Positions 55,669-64,000 of a DNA stretch of 64,000 nucleotides are shown in pieces; position 1 is the stretch's first letter; each line of letters opens with the position of its first letter. The position numbers and the translations under genes are program-made. Location of the stretch: contig CP136067.1 of assembly GCA_032622095.1 (NCBI GenBank), positions 50,137,899 through 50,201,898 on the forward strand, written 5' to 3'. Below the pieces are notes generated by a model. That model had not been told where the DNA came from. It made no database searches and worked only from the letters and a program-made list of their open reading frames with translations. Origin of the DNA: Siphonodentalium dalli (taxonomy: Eukaryota; Mollusca; Scaphopoda; Gadilida; Siphonodentaliidae).

Positions 55669-56631
55669 GTTAATGTAGATCAGGAATAACAGTGGGCCTA
55701 ATATTTAACCTTGAGGCACACCTGCGGAAACATTTTGCCACTCAGAACTAGCATTATCAACTATAACTCTCTGTTGACGACATTCAAGATAAGATGAAAT
55801 TAGTTCATACACTTTACCCTTTATTCCAAGTTTCTTAAGCTTAAACAGGAGACCTTTGTGCCAAACCTTGTCAAAGGCTTTGCTTATATCACAAAAAATA
55901 CATCGAATTTCTTTACCTTCGTCCAGAGATCTGCTAATATAGTCATATATGTCAGTAAGCTGATATACTGTAGAGTCACCTTTTTTGAATCCAGATTGGT
56001 AAACAGAAAGTAACTTATTTTCGTCTAGGTATGTCCAAAGATATTTGTAAATGCACTTCTCATAAGTTTTGGATATACAGCTCAGAAGAGAAATGGGGCG
56101 GTAGTTCGCTATTATGCTTGGGTCACCATTTTTAAAAATGGGAGTGACATTGGATTTTTTCCATTCATGCGAATAGTAACTCTTGTTTGTGAAAATATTG
56201 AAGAAATGGGAAAGTGGTTCAGAAAGAGACGAGGCACACTGTTTTAGCATACGTGGGCTAATATTATCAGGTCCACAGGCTTTGGAAACTTTTAACCTTT
56301 TAAGAGCGTTAAAAACGTCGACTGATGTGATTTTTATGTCCGCTAGTTCGGGAGCAGTTTCTGTATATTGAATGGTAGAGCTCAAGTGAGTATTGCATAA
56401 ATTATCATCAACTTTAGATATTACACAAAAATAATCATTCAACGCATGTGCCTTTTCAGAAGGGGAAACTAGATAACAGTCGTTGCTTAAAAGAGGGGGT
56501 GTTGCTTTTGTGGTGGGGGAAATTACTTTCTGCAGATTATTCCACCATGTCGATGAATCAGTGTTTTTATCACTCAAAATGTTGTCAATTTTACTGTCAT
56601 AATCGACTTTTGCTTTTCTGACAGCACTCAT
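55669..56631 (-). pseudogene. LINE reverse transcriptase fragment (jockey/CR1-like fold)
   Basis: From Met at 56631 the frame runs 308 residues. A pre-RT linker has Trp-Trp-Asn-Asn-Leu. The RT domain follows: Gly-Pro-Asp-Asn-Ile, Lys-Ser-Asn-Val-Thr-Pro-Ile-Phe-Lys, Asn-Tyr-Arg-Pro-Ile-Ser-Leu-Leu, Gln-Ser-Gly-Phe, and Phe-Cys-Asp-Ile-Ser-Lys-Ala-Phe-Asp-Lys-Val (first catalytic Asp). Gly-Val-Pro-Gln-Gly comes last. A single TAA (55705-55707) interrupts immediately after that motif. Beyond it a short stretch, Ile-Leu-Gly-Pro-Leu-Leu-Phe, continues the family pattern to ~55669 before the match ends. The catalytic Tyr-Ala-Asp-Asp, thumb, C-terminus and N-terminal endonuclease are absent. Losing the 3' part is unusual for a LINE copy and suggests later deletion or rearrangement. 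Confidence 0.88.
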
Positions 56632-56637
56632 GATAAA

Positions 56638-56850
56638 TGCTTATGTGGGGAAGTCGAGACTGCCGACCACTTTTTACTATATTGTCCCAGATACTCGACA
56701 ATACGAATTGAAATATTCTCAGTATTAGTACAAAATTCGTGGAGATCTGATATTCTACTTAAGGGATCTATTTCATTTCCCAAAAGACTTAATAAGGCCA
56801 TATTTGAGGCAACTCAAACATTTATACTAACAAGCAATCGATTTCGTTAG
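56638..56850 (+). pseudogene. LINE ORF2 C-terminal tail, head to head with the RT fragment
   Basis: A 70-residue frame that opens with Cys-Leu-Cys-Gly-Glu-Val-Glu-Thr and has His-Phe-Leu-Leu-Tyr-Cys-Pro, then ends at TAG (56848). It matches the tail pattern and several residues of 19217-19470, including the Gln-Thr-Phe-Ile near the end. The frame begins within seven bases of the RT fragment's start on the other strand. No reverse transcriptase lies upstream on this strand, so it is 5'-truncated. Confidence 0.8.
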
Positions 56851-58397
56851 TCGCCAATTGTATTTCTGATATTCACAATATGTAGCTGCTCGAATTTGAT
56901 AGTCTTCAGAGACACAAATAAAAAATGATATATAGCTATAAATGATGTACATGTATATAGCTAACAATGTGGTAATAATTTCAATAACTCGGTCCAACAA
57001 AAAAATAAATTAATAAATAAAAACAAAAAGCCATATTAAGGTACTGGCAAACTAGTGACTCCACTCGACACATATAGTTTTAAATTTTCCTATGTAAAAC
57101 AATAACATGCATAAGGGAAGTGATCATTGTACATATATGTGCTAATTGCTTTTTTCCCTCTGTTCTCACCCAACCGTATCCATCAGTTCATTAATCTTCT
57201 TATCATGCTCTGTGTCTCTTCCTCTTACTTATCTTGACTTCCACTTCTCACTGACCACTATATGTAATCTATTATATTCATACATGTGTCATGTTTTATA
57301 ATTATATAATTTTGGGAAGAAATAAAATAAGGGATAGTACTCAGATGACCGGTGGTACGTCGATCTCAAGTTGCAAAACAGAGTTCAGTCCCCTCGCCAC
57401 GCGATGTCCTCCGACTGCGTGACTTTAAGCACTGTCTGATTTGTTTACCTCCGGGTTGGGAAAAACCCATAAATTGTAACTTCCGCATCATGTTACTTCC
57501 CAAGTTAAAGACGTTTGTTGTGAGAAATTCGCACCACAAAGACAGCATATATTGCAGAAATTATACTAGCAACGCTTATGTGATATGGAAATGCGACATT
57601 CCACGGTCAATGTCCGTTTAATCGTACCGGTACTCAAGTAATCCTAGACAGTTGACAGCAGCCAGCAGGTTGAACTTGGAATGATCTGGAATGGAAGACG
57701 AGTCACAAACAAGTTTCCATTATTGGCATGAACTGATCGATGAATACGTTGCAGTATATCGGCTGATGTCAACCCCATGCAGACTTGGAAGGTTGCGTAA
57801 GTTTGTGTCTTACTAAATTGTATGGGAAAGGGAGCCCAAATTCACATTTAAATATCAGGTCTGGGTGAACACCAATTGATCGAAATCCAATAAAACATGG
57901 CTGACACTGACATGCCGAGTCAGTCACTGTCAGTAGCCGAGAGGTGCTCACTCCAATTCTTGAATATTTAAATGGTGTTTGTTTGAAGATTTTTAAACGT
58001 TTATTTATAATCTCATTCTCTCAAAAGAAATCCAAATGTTTTTAAGTAGTTACCAAGTTGAACGATATCATGGAACAGTTTAGTGTGACTCCCCTTATCC
58101 AGCGATGTATATATACGTCCATGCCTTATCTCAGATGCATCTAGGTGGTGTAAGACCAGTCTATATTATATCGATTAGTCTATATAAAGATCTATTGGTG
58201 GTTCACCCAGACCTGCATGTTTATTAATAATCGCATTGAATGTACCGAAGCTCAACAATCATCTGCAGGTCTCGGTGAACCACTGGTTGATCTGTATAAA
58301 ACTGATCAGTCTATCTTTATATTGAATATATTCAGTAAATAATTATTCCGTGTCTTTCAACAGAAATTAGAATTATCTCTTTTTAAGTATTGGATGT
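56851..58397. other. 1.5 kb without recognisable genes
   Basis: Has a short pair of inverted segments at about 58195-58300 (GGTGGTTCACCCAGACCTGC and CTGCAGGTCTCGGTGAACCA), with a related fragment at 59450-59460, probably an old MITE. No coding region is seen. Confidence 0.45.
58190..58310. repeat. Small inverted repeat (TGGTTCACC..GACCTGC)
   Basis: GGTGGTTCACCCAGACCTGC at 58198 is mirrored by GCAGGTCTCGGTGAACCACT at 58264. Flanking GACCAGTCTAT/GATCAGTCTAT words also repeat. A decayed hairpin element. Confidence 0.6.
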
Positions 58398-59336
58398 AAT
58401 ATAATTGGGAACATGTCTCTATTCCGAAGGTTCGCTATTCCGAAGGTTCACTAATCCGAAGGTTTATTAATCCGAAGGTTCACTATTCCGAAGGTTCACT
58501 ATTCTGAAGGTTCACTATTCCGAAGGTTTTTGTTATTTTAAAAGTTAATTCTATATTCTAAAGTATTGAGAGGGTTCTTTAGTACGAAGACTCTTTTTAT
58601 GAAGGAAATAACTTAAAACATTAAAAAAATTAATGTGATTTTTGTTTTCGTGGGTTTCCTTGAGATTTAACCCTTTTATATTTGGCGAGTAGAACGACAT
58701 ATATGTCGTCTATCGGCTGAGGACTAAAACGACATATATGTCGTTTTAGGAAGTGTTATTTTACGTAGACATAACTTCAATAAATCATCTGATTTATAAA
58801 TGATTTACATAGGAGTTATTTTGATTAATATAATGTCCCAAATGCTAAAGGCGGACTATAACAGTGGGGCTCTTACGGTCAATCAATACTGGAGCGCTAT
58901 AACTTACTGTATAGCAGAATACCGCTGAATGGACCTGACTGCAATTCTGACTTTGTTTTGATTTTAATGTTGATGTTTCTTTCAAGTACAGATTGCCAGT
59001 TCGGGTAGAATGCATCTCTAACTCGTAGTTTATTTCAGTTATTGTGTTTTCAACTTTCTATAATATTAAAAAGATAAACTGATACTGTCTTCTTGCTATT
59101 AATAACCGACATCTGGGACAAATTAGATATTAGATTGTGGTGTATAAATGTACTGGGGGGGGGCAAATTTTGATTCATTTCTGGCTAAAAACTCCCATAA
59201 TAGAAAACCTTCGGAATAGCGAACCTTCGGAATAGTGAACCTTCGGATTGGTGAACCTTCGGATTAGTGAACCTTCGGATTAGTGAACCTTCGGAATAGC
59301 GAACCTTCGGAATAGAGAACCCTACCCAATATAATT
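58398..59336. mobile_element. Foldback element with 16-bp repeat arms, 9-bp target duplication
   Basis: AATATAATT at 58398-58406 and 59328-59336 flanks a 921-bp element (58407-59327). The ends start GGG and share CTCTATTCCGAAGGTTCG. The left arm (58418-58530) is about seven tandem 16-bp units of CCGAAGGTTCACTATT; the right arm (59203-59317) is the inverted array. The ~675-bp centre has no gene. It contains two ACGACATATATGTCGT palindromes (58692 and 58729). A 9-bp duplication with tandem-repeat arms is again FB/Mutator-like. Confidence 0.85.
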
Positions 59337-61618
59337 ACCACTATAGAACAGTTCAGAGTGACTCGACTTATCCCCAATGCCTGCATATGATGAATGACCA
59401 ATCGGTCTATTCTATAGCGATTAGTCTAATAAAGGTCGATCGTTGGTTCACCATGACCTGTTCATTTGCACTTAAGTGCAAATTATGTAAACAGTGTAAA
59501 TCATTTGCACATTCAAAGTGCTATTAAACTTAAAGGCATGTGAGGCCTTAGTTGTCGAAAATATTGATATTTGTTCTAATCACCGTAAATAGAAAAACAT
59601 TAAAACGCATACAGTTTCGTTCATATATACCATGACCATCACGTAAACAGCATGTTATCATAAAGACCTACAATATTTTACCTAAGCAAGAGCCTGATTG
59701 TGTTACAGAAGACAGCACAATATTAATGCAACTCTTGAACTGGCTAATCACACACACAAATGGCATAAACGCTCTTTATTAGTTCCATATCAGGAATTCA
59801 CCAACAAAGAACGCTCTTTATGTTTACCATCATAATATAAACAAACACCAGAAAAGTTACTTTTTATGCTTTTGTTTACATAACAATGGTCAAACATTTG
59901 ACAATAACATACTCTTTATGCGATATTTCTTATTTGTATATGGACAAAGTCTGTCTACATTTTGATGTTCTTTATTTTTGTGGCGGTTTTCGAAGGGTGG
60001 AAATATTTTCACAGGATACCCACCGCCAAGGCCAACCGTACCTTTAAATTATCTGTATCTGGAATATGTACCATACATGAAAGGTGTTCATAGACCCAAT
60101 CATTTAATTATGCTCTATGTAAAAAAAACCATTTATTTGAGCTCAATTAAGCGCACATAATTTGCGCTTAAGTGTAAATAAGACATGAGACTATCATACA
60201 TGTATTTAATAATATATACTAGTCCACCTATTTGTAATTCCTTTCTCAGAGTCTAATTCACTCTTTTTTTATTTCTAGACAATCTGATTTATGCTCAAGC
60301 TCAAATAGATGAATTTTACTTTTAAAAGAGCAAATAAATTAATTCCGCTTAAGGCACTTTAAGATCAAATCAAATCTGTCAGATTATCACTTGGCCTTAC
60401 ATATGGGTGTCTTTTGTTTTGTTATATCTCCTCCCAAAATATGCATTACCCCAACCAATATCATAAGAACTGCTGAACATATGCAGTTAACAGGGATGGG
60501 TATATATCCTGTGTACCTGTTAGGAAATTGTGGACTACAAGTGGAACAATTTTCCTCTACCAACATTGGTATCTCCCACCCACATAATATTTTTCCACTT
60601 ATTTTACCCTCACAATCACATATTTTGCTTTATATAGTGATGATATGGCAAGAAATTAACTATGTCTGAGAAAAATGTGGTTGAGTCTGGGTTTATGAGG
60701 GGGTGGACTCTGGGGAGATACCCAGGACTGAGAATCTTCTCCGCCGCCCATCTAGTAGCTGCATATGACCAAAACATCATCTATCGCTTATTTTGCTTTA
60801 TATACTTCATCCGAGAAAAAGTTTATTAAGTTGGGGATTGGGGGAGATACCAAGTCCTGATTATCACTTATTTTGCTTTATATAGTCCAAAAATTCTCAA
60901 ATGTAGCTCAGGGAAGAATCCAGAGATAATTTGGGGACACCTGTTTCCAGCAGAGGATATGTAGCGGTATCCCAATATAACTTTAAAATACGGCTTCTAC
61001 ACCAAACCAACACAGATACAGACGCATATATTATAAATAGGACATAAAATATTTCTGATTTAAAAATTCAACATGCAAATGAAGGCTGTATTGCAACTGC
61101 AGATTTTTTAATACAGCGCTTATTGTTGAATTGCCTTGAAAATTCAGGTTGATTCAATACTGTCCACTGGGAATTTGGGGTCATTTGGGCTTCTCAAGTT
61201 TGGGCACCCATACCTGTAACAGCTATCAAAACAGCCCTGGAAATTTCCCTGATGTAGCTTCTGCGTGAGTGGGGGGGGGGGGGGGGATTATAATCAGCCT
61301 GCTCATACTTGGGTAGCACCCATCCATCCAAACACCAACACAATCAACTCAATAAAGTTAATTTCTCACCATTTCATGACTATATAAAGCAATAATAAGC
61401 AATAAAATCATAAGTTTATTTTTTCTCATATGTAGCTACTAGGTGGTAATTGGATACTCAGGTCCTTTTATCCCCCCCCCCATACCTGTTCACTGACCTG
61501 TTAGGAAATTATCGAGTACCGGTATATGAGACATAGGTTTGTCATGATATTTTAAGTTTAATATCTTTGTAGAAGTAAGATGTCCAAAACTTCAACTATC
61601 AAGGTGAATTTCTTCGGG
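59337..61618. other. 2.3 kb without recognisable genes
   Basis: Motifs AACGCTCTTTAT at 59768 and 59810, and a G-rich run at 61270-61287. A repeated GCTTATATTTTGCTTTATATA-like word (ATTTTGCTTTATATAG) appears at 60615, 60788 and 60865. No gene is supported. Confidence 0.45.
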
Positions 61619-61862
61619 TTAACCCTTTCATGACTGCATCTTCTTGAAATTTTGTGAAAACCCTGTTCCAATGCATTCTCTTATATTTAAGAGAATTAAT
61701 GCATTCTCTTATATTTAAGAGAATTCATTGGCTTAACAATATTTACCTTGACCTTGTAAGCCATTGCATTCTCTTATATATTCGAGGCTCGATATATAAT
61801 AGAATGCACTGGCACAGGATCATTAATGCTGAACCAGCATGGCTCCAGTCATAAAAGGGTTA
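61619..61862. mobile_element. piggyBac-like MITE (CCCTTTCATGACTG ends)
   Basis: TTAA then CCCTTTCATGACTG on the left and CAGTCATAAAAGGG then TTA(C) on the right. The interior holds two direct repeats of AATGCATTCTCTTATATTTA and a mirrored palindrome (61668-61815) related to the one at 49009-49075. Confidence 0.7.
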
Positions 61863-62960
61863 CGACCTGTAGCCCGTGCCAAAGGATTTAGTCATGCAAA
61901 GAGTAAAATCCAAGATGGCTGCTGGTGGCCATGTTTTTTGCTGAATGACCCCAAAATGACTCGTTCCCATCTACATGTCAATGCCAACAGCTATGACAAA
62001 TTTTATAATGATCCAATTTTATAATGACCAAAGGTACGACCTGTAGCCCGTGCTAGAGTAAATTGTTGAAGAGTCACACACAAATAAACACACACACACG
62101 GACGACGATACCAAGCCATGGCAATAGCTAAAACTTTACAAAGTAAAGTTGAGCTAAAAATGAAAACACCACCTTCCCACCTGGGCCACCCATATTTTTC
62201 AATGACCGTTTATTACCAGAAACACAGGTATAGTTTTCGCCTGAAGAATAAATGTGAAATGGGCCTCTCTGGCTCACATATATGTTAGTTAAGACTAACC
62301 CAACAATTTGTTTTATTAGCTGAACTTTACTTTGTAAAGTTTGAGCTATTGCCATGGCTTTGTCATCTGTGTGTGCGTATGTGTGTGTGTGATTCGTCAA
62401 CAATACAGGCTACAGGTGCTACTTGTGGTCGGATCATTATGAAATTTGACATAGCTGTTGATATCAACATTTAGACTAGAACCGTTCATTTTGGGGTCAT
62501 TCTGAAGAAAAAAAACATGGCCGCCAGCGACCATCTTGGATTTCAATATTCAATCCATTAGCACGGGCTACAGGTCGTACTGTTCTTCTGATTATCATGA
62601 AATTTGTCACGGATGTTAACAATGACATGTAGATGCGAACGAGTAACTTTGGGGTCATTCGGCCAAAAAAATGGCCACTGGCAGCCATCTTAGATTTTAC
62701 TGTTTGCATGACTAAATTCTCTGGCACAGCCTACAGGTCGTACCTTTGGTTGGATCATCATGAAATTTGTCACGGATGATATTGACATGGAGATGGGGAA
62801 TGAGTAATTTTGGGGTCATTCGGCTACATTAGTGGAGTCGTTCGGCCAAAAATCATGGCCGCTGGCAGCCATCTTGGATTTTACTCTTTGCATGACTAAA
62901 TCCTTTGGCCAGGGTTACAGGTCGCATCTGTTGTCAGATCATTGTGAAATTTGTCATGGA
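61862..62960. repeat. Inverted array of GACCTGTAGCCCGTGC units
   Basis: The plus-oriented copies at 61862-62060 (GACCTGTAGCCCGTGCC, AAAATCCAAGATGGC, GACCCCAAAATGACTCGTTC, CTATGACAAATTTTATAATG) are mirrored by about four minus-oriented units of ~180 bp at 62395-62960. At the centre, GCCATGGCAATAGCTAAAAC (62115) pairs with its mirror ending at 62358, and TTTACTTTGTAAAG palindromes flank it. It contains CATCTTGGATTT words like those near 28870. Confidence 0.8.
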
Positions 62961-63529
62961 TGAGATCGAGTCATTTTTTGGTTATTCGGCCAAAATCATG
63001 GCTGATGGTCAAAAACTCAAAATGGACAAAATGAATTTTTATTCCAAACCAATTGCAGCACATCTCACACCATATCATATGTCATCTTATATGATGCACA
63101 TTCTTTATTCAATATTCCAATGATGTTATAGATATTCTTTTCTGACAGAAAAGTATTTAAAAATGTATGCCGTTTCATGTTAAACCAAAAATTAAATAAA
63201 CTTTTCTTATATTTCAGATCAGTTGTTCATGCACTTGTAGCCCAGTCCATGCACAGAATATAAATAGAAGGAATGAAAGAATGATTGAGACCGATGGGTG
63301 TCAGCATGGTTTGAGGATTGCACCACTAGAATATTGACAGGTACATACATGTACATTAGAATTCTGAGAGCGGACATTTGAAACATTTTTTTGTTATAAC
63401 TGATGTAGTTTATATCTACAGCTCAGCTTGTCAAAGGTTCTTTACTAAATACTCAGTGACAAGTAGTTCCCTTAGGATATTTTCTATCTGTTGGTGTATC
63501 CTGAATTCCCTCCAAATGAATAATAGACA
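62961..63529. other. Interval without recognisable features
   Basis: No gene or repeat recognised. Confidence 0.4.
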
Positions 63530-63708
63530 TACAGTAATGCCCTCAGTAATCGACCTCTTAACCAAAGCAGAATTATGGGTAACTTTTCAGGATTTAGTCG
63601 GAAATATGGCTCTCGGGAGAGCTTTCCGATGAATGGCAACAAGTCATATTTCCGACTAAATCCTGAAAAGTTACCCATAATTCTGCTTTGGTTAAGAAGT
63701 TAAAAGGC
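63530..63708. mobile_element. Palindromic MITE, relative of the 25151 element
   Basis: Starts TA then CAGTAATGCCCTCAGTAATC. The arms contain AACCAAAGCAGAATTATGGG and TTTCAGGATTTAGTCGGAAA with mirrored copies at 63645-63700, and a central GGCTCTCGGGAGAGC hairpin. The right edge is decayed (AAAAGGCACC). Confidence 0.75.
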
Positions 63709-64000
63709 ACCACTCAACAGACATTTCCGTCACTAGAAATATATATTGTGGGACAAAAATATTACGATGTTTAGAACACAATTTATTTGGCAGTGGCACA
63801 TGTATTTTATGTGATTCAATATCTAGGGATGAATATATGAGACAGCATATATGTTTCTAAACTTTCTTTCATGTTTTGATGATAACTGCACTTATATAAT
63901 CATGTTATCAAAACAAGTTTCATAAAATGTCTGTTGTTGTAACAAATTTTGTCTGAGGGAGAGTGACCTCATATTCAATTCTTCACTAATATATAACATT
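63709..64000. other. Interval without recognisable features
   Basis: AT-rich; nothing recognised. Confidence 0.4.

Overview
The window reads as non-coding, transposon-dense nuclear DNA from a marine invertebrate animal. It is AT-rich, has spliceosomal introns, and holds no operons, no recognisable tRNA or rRNA gene and almost no long open reading frames. Its contents are animal mobile DNA: a BEL/Pao LTR retrotransposon, an intact PIF/Harbinger DNA transposon, fragments of LINE reverse transcriptases, a small chromodomain-encoding LTR element, many hairpin-forming MITEs, and a 160-bp tandem array of the pearl/Helentron-derivative kind known from bivalves. These repeats suit a lophotrochozoan (mollusc or similar) or a marine deuterostome. 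I cannot fix the phylum from the sequence alone.

Layout. 1-3.36 kb: a decayed BEL/Pao gag-protease region on the minus strand, split by a 1,088-bp hAT-type element with a perfect 8-bp target duplication; an inverted copy of its LTR end begins at base 1. 4.8-11 kb: copies of a TTAA-flanked MITE family, a piggyBac-like MITE, microsatellites and a short tandem duplication. 11.2-16.9 kb: a 5.1-kb foldback element with 1.3-1.5 kb inverted arms and a 9-bp target duplication, inserted in a 36-bp minisatellite. 17-19 kb: nothing recognisable. 19.2 kb: a LINE tail. 21.8-22.5 kb: a C2H2 zinc-finger gene piece interrupted by a 104-bp palindromic MITE. 25.5-26.9 kb: the 160-bp tandem array. 27.35 kb: a short palindrome built from the same terminal repeat as the 11-16 kb foldback. 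32.5-33.3 kb: another inverted-repeat element.

33.9-38.8 kb is the most intact unit: a 4.84-kb Harbinger transposon with matching ends, a 3-bp CAG duplication, a full-length DDE transposase (+) and a two-exon Myb/SANT-like protein (-). In this superfamily the SANT-like protein helps the transposase enter the nucleus and bind the ends. 38.8-50 kb holds MITEs, tandem repeats and a cluster of four CACGTG boxes.

50.3-53.3 kb is a nested pair: a decayed LINE reverse transcriptase into which a 2.0-kb LTR element inserted recently (560-bp LTRs, no difference seen). Its only open frame is a 277-residue chromodomain protein that starts inside the LTR. 55.7-56.85 kb: two LINE fragments head to head. 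58.4-59.3 kb: a second foldback element, with arms made of 16-bp tandem repeats and a 9-bp target duplication. 61.6-63.7 kb: more inverted-repeat elements. Few sequences here look like host genes; the zinc-finger piece is the only candidate.
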